A stretch of 64,000 bases of DNA from Undaria pinnatifida (lineage: Eukaryota; Sar; Phaeophyceae; Laminariales; Alariaceae): positions 10,120,121 to 10,184,120 of the forward strand of contig JABAKD010000016.1 of NCBI GenBank assembly GCA_012845835.1, given 5' to 3'. This document shows, piece by piece, positions 54,601 through 64,000 of the stretch. The notes under the pieces were generated by a model. It was not told where the DNA came from and searched no databases. It saw only the letters and a list, made by a program, of their open reading frames with translations. Position 1 is the stretch's first letter. Every line of letters starts with the position of its first letter. Position numbers and translations under genes: made by a program.

Positions 54601-56678
54601 TCGTGTCCAGAGTTGTGGATCTTTTGATACGCGAATGGTTAGTGTCGACAGGAGGTAGAGGTGTCGTGTTGTCCATGCGACGTCCATAAACGCGGGGACT
54701 GCAATCCGGATCTCCTGGACAACCTGGAAATCAACGCGGAAGAGCTGACATCCACGGTAAATTATGTTACCGTCATGTGTGCGATCTTGGACGACTCCAC
54801 CACCAGGCAGGTCGTCCTCGCCACGATAGAACATGGGCTGAAGGTGGTGGCGTTCTAGATCAGCAGCCGTCCAGAATCGGTTGAAGACATGCCCAGCTCC
54901 CCCCTTCCTCCACAAGATCGATGAAGTCCTGCAACAATGCGCGCACGAGGTGTCCTTTAACCGCGGTGGCCGACGCCCTATTGCCGAGCATGGAACTCCT
55001 GCCGATAGGGCCAAAGGACAACCTCAGGTCTACCAATAGAAGGTGTCCCTTGCATCTCCGCGTCTGCCTGCAAGAGACACCTTTTCGCGAAAGACCCGAG
55101 GTCGCCCTTGCTCCCATCGGAGGGAATTCCATACTTGGCAGTATAAGGGCGTCGGCCACCGCTGTTCACTGACACCTCGTACGCGCTGTGTTGAAGCACC
55201 TCATCGGTGCTGTGGGAGAAGGGGGAGCCGGGAATGTCTTCGCCTTCTTCCGAGCAATTTCTGGTCTGGGATACCACCACCTTTTCCCCACCGTTTATTT
55301 CCTGGTACGGTAAGGGAAAGTTGACGCAAATCAAGGGGGGAAGAAAGTGCTGAATTCTTCTCGCGATTAAAATCGAGGCGCGTACCGTAGTGGGGATGGG
55401 GGAGAAGGGCCCGCTTGATGACCCCTCATCTGAGCTACGACTTGGGAGGGAGAGGGAGAAATAAAAAGCGCCAAGATACAACAGATGGGATGAGCAAAAA
55501 AAATAAACCGGGTGGGATGCTTTGGCGATAGGCCATTGCTTCGGTAGGTGATGTCTTACGCCTATGATTGGTGCCGACAGGCGGTGTCGTGGCCCATCCG
55601 TCTATAGACCCTATGTGACACTTTCTAGCTCTCGCAGCTGACTTGTGCACTGTCTGTATACAGCGTGTGCTATGGATGACACCGAATATTCCACCGAGGT
55701 TGGCTACGCGTAGTGAGTGACCACAATCGAACCGGATATTGACGTATTTTAGTTGCGATAGTGCACCCCGTCTGTCAATCCGGTTAATACCACCGCCCCC
55801 CAGGAATGGCTAAGGAAACACGTAGTTCTCTCCTTCAGCTTCTGTGCGACACCTGCGGCAGAAGAGTTATGCCTGGGGCGTGTGTCGTGACCTACGGCCA
55901 GTGATGCCCGACGCTGCAGATTTGATGAAGAGGGGCCACTCGAGGGCATCGACGTGGAAAGAGCGGGAAATGGTCCTATGACTGGGCTGTCGTCCGCGAT
56001 TGTATCGACATCCCGGACTGTTCAACGCGTGCGCTTCCGGACGTTCTGGCAGACTTCGGCAATGCTGTTGCCACCACCGTGTATGTGATCTCCGACTTCT
56101 CGACCAGGCAGGAAGTTCATACACCGGCAGATTTCGGAGCCAGTGTGGGGAGGGTGAAGGTCCAGATCAACAGTTCCTAGGAAAAAACAGAAGACACCGA
56201 GACTGGAGTTAACGTGCCCAGTGTCTCCTTCCCTCACAGCATCGTCGCACTTCCTCAGCACGGCGCACAAGGTGCCCGTGGAACGAGGTGTCCAACGCCT
56301 TATACGGCCCAGATCGACGCGCCTGCCGATAAGTAGGGAATGCCACAATCGAGTCTACGAGGGAAAGGTGTGTATCCTCCAGGCGGAACAGAAGATGGGA
56401 TGCATAGTCGAGAGCTATCTCGTCCATAGGTTTAGGTCTTACGCCCACGATTGGTGCCGACAGACGATCGCGTGTTGTCGACAGACCCACAACAGGTCCA
56501 TTTGTGACAGTTCTGTTTTTCGAGGCTGGTTTATCTATGCTTGGCTTGCGATGTATACCATTGAACGCTACCGAATATGTTGCTTGGACGGAAAGAACCT
56601 ATCGAAGTTGGCTACGCGTGGTGGACCACCAGAACATGGCGTTCTTGCGGCTTCTTGGTGAATCGCCCAAGCTGCGCG
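54601..56678. pseudogene. Degenerate copies of an unrecognised repeated coding family
   Basis: Two stretches share a protein-level pattern. At about 54,680-54,856 one reads LTSTVNYVTVMCAILDDSTT then RQVV; at about 55,990-56,180 a related one reads AVATTVYVISDFSTRQEV. Other blocks recur too: 55,540-55,740 resembles 56,430-56,640 ('gattggtgccgacag', 'gttggctacgcgt'). A relative lies near 60,690-60,790. Frames are interrupted, so the copies look inactive. I do not recognise the family; it may be a mobile element or a local gene family. Confidence 0.45.
54838..55287. repeat. Long imperfect inverted repeat (hairpin IR2)
   Basis: Left arm 54,838-55,053 and right arm 55,070-55,287 are imperfect reverse complements around a 16-bp centre. 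Matching blocks include 'gcggtggccgacgccct', 'cacgaggtgtc', 'agctcccccttc' and 'gaaggtgtc'. Both arms, read on their own sense, give similar peptides (ADALLPSME). Confidence 0.8.
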
Positions 56679-59600
56679 TGTTAAATGTAGATTATATCAA
56701 CCAATATAGTGTGGTGCTCGGGGTATTACGGGATGTACGGTAGCCCAGGAATAATATGTGGAAAGTCCGTTTGCTATAGCGAACGGGACATTGCGGGGTA
56801 TCCGCCATAGTGAGAATTGTTACATTGTGGCCAGTTGATGGACAGTTTATTTGTGGTTTGGGGAGGTATGGAGGATTATGGCTCGTGGGCGAGCGTGGTG
56901 GGGAGCAGCTTATGCCCCCCTCCATCTCACTCTTCTCTACACCCACCTCTCCCCGTTTCTCTCCGTTTTCGCTTGGGTACTGCTGTAATATTCAAGACAA
57001 AAACACCACATTATTTTATCGCGGGCATACTGCAGAGGGCAGTACTTTGTCTAAGCACACAGCTCGGGGCTGTTGTTGCTACTCCGTTTCCTGAACATCA
57101 CTGTCATTGAACACGTTAACGATAAGTTCGAACTTGACGGTGTTTGATCTGAGATGGGGGACCACGAGACCATATAAGATTTGAAGGCGCAGCTCGCTTC
57201 GCAGGCAAGGCTCTTTGAGGAAAGGCTATCGGCAACAGAAGGAAAGTCGGGAGAACACCGGCGGACTGCAAGCGACACCCACCGGTGGAGACCTGCCCTC
57301 ATCAGGTGTAGATATTTCAGGGGGTGTGTAGCAGTCTATCCATTGGACCTAGGGAGACCAGTACCATCAAGTGGGCTGTTCCCAAATTCAACGGCAGTAG
57401 TGGTGTGGAATACCCTCTGTGGAAGCGACGTTTTGAAGGCTATGCAATAATTAGCGGTTGCATGCAGGCCTTTACGACTGTGACTGATACGACGGCAGGT
57501 GATCCATCTGTGACGTCCCGTTTTTCGCTAGACCAAGGATTTACTGAAATTAGCGTGAACAGGTCCCGATTAGCTTGGACTTGCATAACGGAGAGTGTTA
57601 CCGACCGCGAGTTGTTGAGCAGGGTGTTCGACACTAATTCTCCTAATGTAGCTTGACGTACGCTCAATGACTGGTTCTTGCCGAAAACACTGGCTGAGAA
57701 TTCCAAGTGGAAACGACTGTTCAACGATCTGGTCGTGGAGAAGAAGGAAGAACCGGTGAGATTTTTAGCGCGTGTAGACAAGATTGTCGGCGTTTTGGGA
57801 TCCCTGGGAGTGCACTTACCTACAGAGGATGTGAACCTCAAAATTGTAGAAGTTCTCACTGACGACTACGAGTTCGATCAGCGTACCATATTGTACAGAG
57901 ATAACATCACCCGGGCCGAGATAGAGGCTATAGTCAGGCAAAGACACACAATCATGTCAAGAGGTGCGAGCACCAAAGTTCGAAATGTAGGACAAGCCCT
58001 AATTGCGAACAAGCCTGGCCGCCGAAATCGTAAGCAGGAAGGTAGTGGAAAGGGTGGCCGAGCTGGTAAGGGTGTTTCCGATTATGTTGTTGCAGCCAAG
58101 AACGACAACAGCAGCAGTACGAAGGTCGGGAAGTACGACGACATGCGAAACAAGTGTCACCGATGCTTGGAGCCAGGCCATCGGTGGTTCAACTGCATAG
58201 CGCATGTCATCCCTGCCGCGAAGAAGTCGCAAAACGGCTCTGGTGAGATTATAGGGTGTTTGGCGATTGGTATGCTTGGTGAGAGAGATGCGGTAGGAGA
58301 GCGCGAGAAGGGTACGGACGGCACAGAGAAATGGATAGCTGATAGTGGTGCGACCTTTCACATGACTAGATCAGCTGACTTACTCCGTGACGTGCAGCCT
58401 TCCGAGGACAAGGTTAAGATTGGCAATGACACCCCTGGTAGACGTTGAGGGTTACGGGTCGATGACTGTAGTTTTCCCGAACAAGGCAGAAGGTGCCACT
58501 GTAAGGCTAGACGAAGTGGCATACGTACCTAGCTGGCTTTCAACCTTTTTTCTTCAATGGCTGCGCACACGCGAGGAGTAGGTTTCGCAACTGACGATAA
58601 GGATATGAGCGTGACCCTAGCGGATGGGTGTCTCAAGTTTTGGAGTAATGGATCTGGATACTGTAACTATGGTAGAAGGATTGATCCCGATGACGACTAC
58701 ATCCCCTTTTCCCTGTTGGTTCCCGAACCCATCGAGAACGTCGTGCAACCTGCCCACCCCATTTCCTTGGAGTTTCCTATTGAAGCCCCCGGCAGTGCTA
58801 ACTCGTGTGAGACTGAATGGCTCAGTAGTTTGGCCTTCTTGCTCGAGAACCCCATGCAACCTGCCCATACTATTCCCCTGGCGTGCCCTGTGATAGCCCC
58901 CGGCAGGGCTAACTTGCGTGATACTGCTGTAGACATCAACGTCTTCCACTGCGTACACGGCCATGCAAACGAGTTGTTGTTGAGAGAGACTGCAAAATCT
59001 TTAGGTGTAGAGCTACTCGGTAGGTCATGACCGACCGTGCACTGGGTGTTCCATGGCCAAGGGGTATCGTAAGCCGATCGCTAACAGTACGAAATCACGC
59101 GCCACAAAGTAGCTAGGAAGAGTTTTCGTGGATCTCAGTGGCCCTAAGAGTATTCCTTCGTTGCTTGGTAAGAAATACGTCATGATAGTGAACGACGACT
59201 TTACCCGGGACGCATGGGTATACTTTTTCGAGCGTAAGTCCGATGCTGCTGACGCCTTCAGGAAATTTTCGGCTGACGTGCGTGGGGATGGTGTGCCGTC
59301 GGAAGTAGAGAGAGTAAGGTCTGACAACTGAGGAGAGTTTTTTTGGGGGGAGTTCGGGGACGTGTGCAGGTAGTACTGTGTAAAACAGGAATTCACCAAC
59401 GCAAAGAATCCGGAGCTAAACGGCGTTGCCGAGAGAGCTCTGGGTATCATCCAGAACGCGGCACTTGCCGCGCGCATCCAAGCCCCCATCCTCTTCCCTC
59501 ACGTCGAATTGCCACCGTCGGAGACCTCCTGGGCCGGGGCAGTACACTGGGCGTGCGAAGCCTTGAACCGCACCGCGACCACGTCCAACCCGGGCAGCAA

Positions 59601-60480
59601 GTTGCCGTACGAGATGTGGCATGGTAAGGCAGCACCCGCATCACCGCACCCGTTTCTTCGTCCGGAATATTGCCGCTGGAACCGTCCGTCGAAGTCGTTC
59701 CCCAGGTGCGAGAGTAGCTTCTACCTCGGGCCGGGCATTGACCACCCTCGTGGCTCATTGCGGATGCTGACGAGGGCGAACAAGGTGGTGGAAACAAGGA
59801 ACGTCACCTGGGAGGCGCCACCGGTCATGGAGGTGCCGCCGGTGCAACTGCAGCAACTGGCATCGCCGGAGCTGGCAGGGGCGCCGGAGCTGGGAGGGAC
59901 GTCAGAACAGGGAGGGGCATCGGAACTGGGAGAAATGGCAGAGCCGGGAGGGCTAGATTATTTCGATTCTGGCCCAGCGACTCGATTGCCGATGCTGGGG
60001 AGAGGAATCCCCCATCAACCTCGAGTGGCTTCTCCGGCGGGGAGTGTAGGCATTGGTGGTCAAGGTGAGCGGGGTTCTGTTGACGGTGTTAATATGCCGG
60101 GCCCCGACGCTACAACTGCCCCGTCAGGTGATTATTTGTCGTCGGTAAGCAGTGAATCGTCTGTCGACGGGGAAAACCCGGGCGAGGCGTCATCATCGGA
60201 CGAGAATGGTCCGGTTACTACGATGGCGCGGACTGCGGCGCGCCAACTTGAATCGCACCTGGTTGGACCTGGAGATGGAGAGCAGCTGGGACGGACTAGA
60301 GCGCAGACGCGAGCGCTCAATCACCCCGTCTTCTCTCCGTTTTCGCTTGGGTACTGCTGTAATATTCAAGACATAAACACCATCTTTTTTTAGCTCGGGC
60401 ATACTGCAGAGGGCAGTACTTTGTCAAAGCACACAGCTCGGGGCTGTTGTTGCTACTCCGTCTCCTGAACATCACTCTCA
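56679..60480 (+). mobile_element. Ty1/copia LTR retrotransposon remnant
   Basis: Fossil copia-type element. A 5' LTR probably starts at 56,679 (TGTTAAATG) and ends near 57,106. A shorter copy of its 3' part lies at about 60,329-60,480. In between are gag with a CCHC zinc knuckle (CHRCLEPGHRWFNC, near 58,160), a protease motif (DSGA), and integrase zinc-binding and core segments, followed by a Gly/Glu-rich stretch. This protease-integrase order is typical of Ty1/copia (Pseudoviridae). Reverse transcriptase and RNase H are not seen. It is broken in many places (at least five) and the LTR copies differ at several sites, so it is old. Confidence 0.85.
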
Positions 60481-60924
60481 TTGTATAGCGCCTCCCTGTC
60501 CACCCGTTGAACACCCTTCGCCTCCCGGGTGTGGTCGCACGACTACGTAGGTGTTGTTTCCTCCAGCACACGTTCGACCCCTGCGACGGAAGAATGCTGC
60601 CTATTTGCGCCGCCGTCTGCGGCTAGCGCTGCCCACGTACAACTTTCCTGAACTGAGACGATCTGGAGCATCGACGTGGAAAGGACGGGCACTTGATCTA
60701 CCGTTGAACTGTCGCCTGCGATCGCGTCAACGTCCCGCACCATGCAACGAGTGCTCATCCGGACGCTCTACGTGGTGGACGAAGGGCTGGTGCTGTCCCC
60801 GCATGCCGCATCTGACTCGCAACACAACGAAGCCTTGACCTACCCGGCAGAGGTCATGGAGACCATCAAACTAGTCAACGATGAAGACTAAGGACAATGC
60901 TACGCAACAAAAGACGACGGAAAC
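60481..60924 (+). pseudogene. Further degenerate copy of the unrecognised coding family
   Basis: Around 60,690-60,790 the DNA resembles 55,985-56,080 ('gcatcgacgtggaaag', 'caacgtcccgcac', 'atccggacgctct'). An open stretch near 60,736-60,889 reads RVLIRTLYVVDEG and LTYPAEVMETIKLV. No known domain and no intact gene. Confidence 0.4.
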
Positions 60925-61960
60925 AAAAGACGCCCGGCCCAGCAGCTCAGATGCCAACTATCTCCTGATCGAATCGAGCGAACAGGAGGAGGAAAAAAAC
61001 TCATCATGGTAGTCGGTGTTTCCCTTCGTGGAATAGGTGGCAGAAAAGTGTCCAAGCCCATCTCCATCACAACCTGGCTTGTCGGAATCCCACGACGCGT
61101 TTTAGGTCTTGACCGTGGCTATCCACAGGATGTACCTCACCAAAACCTGATATGTATCGCGATGCGGGAAGAACCACGACTTGCGGAAGGATATGGCCCT
61201 CGGCACCGGTAAGTGAGAACGGGTGACCCGGCGTCGCACGAATTGGGACAGTTCGCACTCAAGGGGCTGAGCGAGGTGATCATTCCGTTGTCGGTGTGCT
61301 TCGCGTTTTTTTTTTCCTCCGGTTGGGATGCTACACACACCCGGCTTGTGATCATGGGAGCCTTAAGACCGGTTTTCAACGCGGTAGGAAGTCATGTATG
61401 TGCAATAGCACGACAGAGGCGATGGCGATAACGTCGGGCGTTTCGTGCATCCCAAGAGACCATACGACCGAACTTACCAACGAGACTTCTGGCCACTATA
61501 CGAAACGATATGTGCACACCCCATGACTACGATTCGGCCGTAAGCGGAACATATGTAACAGAAACGAAATTAACAACGCGTGCCAACAGCGACGAATTAG
61601 TCACCCCTCTCAGGTCTATGCCTACAAACGCCCCGAACCCGTGCAACGCCGGGCCAACCGTCCGTACTTTCCCTGGCCGAGGACCATATCCTTCTGAAAG
61701 TTTTGGTTCTTCTCGCACCGCGGCAGATAGTAGGTTCTTGCTAGGTACATCCCGCGGATGGGCTCTCCTAAATGCCACGTAGCATCCTGACAAGGCGGGT
61801 TGTCACGGAGGCGGGGCTCGGAATTCTGTCATTCGGCCGATCCCACCTTAACGGGTACCGACAGCAAACGAGTGAGGCCCCCGTCCTTCTCCTCTTCCTC
61901 CTCCTCCTGGCTACGTTCCACTAGGAGACAGTCGACTTCTGAGCTGTTGGGCCGGACGTC
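60925..61960. repeat. Large inverted duplication (IR3) with protein-level similarity
   Basis: Left arm about 60,925-61,290 and right arm about 61,575-61,960 are diverged reverse complements around 285 bp. Read outward they encode similar peptides: REEPRLAEGYGPR on the left (plus) and REEPKLSEGYGPR on the right (minus), plus an acidic block (SSEQEEE against SQEEEEEE). This points to two head-to-head or tail-to-tail gene copies now decayed, rather than a simple hairpin transposon. Confidence 0.65.
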
Positions 61961-63306
61961 GAATGTCTCCATCTGTGCATTGACATTTCTCATACTCTTT
62001 TTTGATCGCCTCGCCGGCTAGCAGGATGTTCTTCATGATCGGCGGCGGGCTCTATCAGGCCTTCGCTGCGCCGCGAGTTAGACGCAGCCTGAGAAGGCGG
62101 TTCCGGCTCTTCGCTCATCAGGGACAGCGCCCGGAAAAAACACTCGCTGCACATGCAGCCCTAAGGGTGACCTTCAACAAACAACGGGCGATAGTCCTGC
62201 CATGGATCCCGACATTTCATTGCCAACATCTTTTCCACGTTGATACCACGCGCCGGGTTGTCTCTCCCGAAAAGTTGTACGAGACGTGTTTAGCGTTGAC
62301 CGTGGGTGGCAACGCATTACACAGAGGCAGTTTGTTTTTGCTGTCGCAGGGCTCAGGCGGCTGCTTGGAGTTGGTAGCGACGTGATCGTGCTCACAAACG
62401 TCGGAAGAGAGAAGGGCACTGTGTGGAGAGGGGACAGAAGAGTGAGTAGCGTACCCAAGGCAACACCAAATTGTACACAAGCGACTCGAATGTAGCGGTC
62501 CACCATACACGTAGAAGTGCCAACTTTGGTAGGATGGTTCCGTTCGCGAAACTATGTTATTGTGTGGCATTCATCATAACACAAGTCGCGCGCCAAGCAA
62601 GCGCATGTAGTCAACGTCGAGAGCTAGAACTGTCGCCGATATGTATCTATCTGTTGGCTCTAGCCATCGACTTTCCCCCCCAACGTCTTTCGAGATCATT
62701 TCGAGGCGTGGACGCCGTGCCTGGTGGAAAACAGAAAAAAAACAATCACCCAAGAATGGAGAGCGCAAGTTTTCGCTAAAATCGTGTTTTCGTTTTAAAG
62801 CTTCACATGTAACTCGGGTGCGTATGAAGCTTTGTGAACAAACATGATTGCATGTGTTCTAATCTTAGAGGGAAAGTGACGTTAGAAAAAATGGGCAGTC
62901 CCATTTACTTGATTTTCGGCTGTCGGTGGAGTGAAAATTACGATATATCACACAAAACGACGGTCCATTTTTCAAAAAAATAACATGATTCCAAAAGCGT
63001 TGACATGTGGGTCAGGGTTGAGACGAAGGTCACGGCTGATACAGGTAGTTTTGAAACATTGAAAAACCAATGTTGGTTTTGGGACACTGTCTGTGTCCAT
63101 GTGGACTACACGGGCACCTGTTTGTTTGTGTAGTAAATGCCCAATTGTCATCGCCGGTGGACGCCGAGACTGTGGACCTGCTCAACGGGATTTTTGTTTT
63201 AAAACCTAGTTGAGGCTAACCCTAACCCTAACTCCCGCTCTGAACCTTTGTTGATCGACTTTTTTTCTCGAACTAGTTAAATTTCAGCTGGCTTTGCAGG
63301 GGCTAC
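61961..63306. other. Intergenic stretch, possible further decayed copy
   Basis: On the minus strand near 62,010-62,160 an open stretch (CMCSECFFRALSLM, then SQAASNSRRSEGL) faintly matches 60,740-60,880 and may extend IR3. Beyond 62,570 nothing is recognised except a short telomere-like CCCTAA run at 63,213-63,230. Confidence 0.4.
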
Positions 63307-63678
63307 TGTTACAAGGTTTAGTTTGGGTAAGCCATTGGTTAACCTTTTGCAAATGGTCAAACGGACTAATACCCCACTAACACCTTAACAAATGGCGTCG
63401 TCGACAGACCATGGTTTTTTTGGGTCGTGGGTTCAAACCCCACATCCACCATAATAAACTTTTTCAGACTTCCCCATGTCGAACTAGAAAAATGCTCTCT
63501 CCGGTATATCCAGGAAATGAAACGGCTTGGATAATTGACAGGTCCGCCCGTATATCCGGCCGACCTGCTATCCCGCCGTTTCAGGGGGGGAGAGTGTTAC
63601 AAGGTTTAGTTTGGGTAAGCCATTGGTTAACCTTTTGCAAATGGTCAAACGGACTAATACCCCACTAATTCCTTAACA
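63307..63678 (+). mobile_element. TRIM-like miniature LTR element (complete-looking)
   Basis: 372 bp: 84-bp LTRs at 63,307-63,390 and 63,595-63,678, both TGTTAC...TTAACA, differing at two positions. A 4-bp duplication CTAC flanks it. Inside the 5' LTR is TGGCGTCGTCGACAG, a likely primer-binding site. Next comes a tRNA 3'-half with a perfect T-arm (GTGGG TTCAAAC CCCAC) and a CCA-like end. A purine run (GGGGGGGAGAG) lies before the 3' LTR. It has no coding capacity and must rely on proteins of another element. It looks whole and fairly recent. Confidence 0.88.
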
Positions 63679-64000
63679 CTACGCTAGGGGGGAGTAATGT
63701 TTTTTTGGGGCGTTTTCTTTTTCAGAGCCCCGTCCGGAAGTTACTCGCGCGACGAGTGATGTCCATACCCCCTGCTCCTTTGCGGTACAACGTTTTGGTA
63801 CTAATTTATTTTCGCGGCGTGAATCCGCAACGCAACAGTTAGCCACGCGCTGCGCCAAGCATATCGCGTAAAGTCTTTTCGTCAGGGGGGCACGGAGTCA
63901 CTCGCGCGCGAGTATGACACCCCTCAATTACATTGACGAAAAACAGGGGTATAATTCCACAATTATTTATACCGTGTATTCTCAAGGTCTTCCGATGGGG
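63679..64000. other. Right edge of window, no feature recognised
   Basis: No gene, repeat copy or RNA feature was recognised here. Two short blocks, 'actcgcgcgacgagt' and 'actcgcgcgcgagt', are locally palindromic. Confidence 0.4.

Overview
This window is nuclear DNA from an intron-rich eukaryote. Four host genes can be assembled from exons whose splice phases agree at nearly every junction. Their introns (0.1-2.9 kb), the plant-like APH1, and the many LTR elements and small transposons suggest a stramenopile, perhaps a brown alga. That assignment is inference; no organelle or rRNA marker is present to settle it.

Layout. 1-3.05 kb: remnant of a Ty3/gypsy element. 3.05-5.2 kb: nested small repeats. 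6.3-12.2 kb (minus): PITHD1-type PITH-domain gene, six exons. 12.2-15.9 kb: intergenic, with a tandem repeat, a hairpin-forming inverted repeat and a C-rich tract. 15.9-23.0 kb (plus): ribosomal protein eL19 (RPL19), six exons, the first intron directly after the ATG. 25.0-29.55 kb (minus): APH1, a gamma-secretase subunit, six exons. 29.9-40.3 kb (plus): a gene joining a borealin-like N-terminal and middle part (chromosomal passenger complex) to a C-terminal FHA domain, eight or nine exons. APH1 and this gene are divergent across 365 bp. 41.9-48.9 kb: a very young but incomplete Ty3/gypsy element between identical 491-bp LTRs. 51.6-52.2 kb and 63.3-63.7 kb: miniature LTR elements (TRIM-like). 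54.6-62.3 kb: degenerate copies of one unrecognised coding family, some in inverted pairs, with an old Ty1/copia remnant among them.

The host genes do unrelated housekeeping work: translation (eL19), intramembrane proteolysis (APH1), a proteasome-associated PITH protein, and chromosome segregation (borealin-FHA). Most of the rest is repeats, many of them inside introns.

Most notable: (1) the predicted borealin-FHA fusion, which unites in one polypeptide what plants keep as borealin (BORR) and its FHA-domain Survivin-like partner (BORI); (2) an APH1 in which the first of two conserved transmembrane histidines reads as aspartate; (3) a TRIM family that appears to share its primer-binding site with the nearby Ty3/gypsy element and carries a tRNA 3'-half including CCA.
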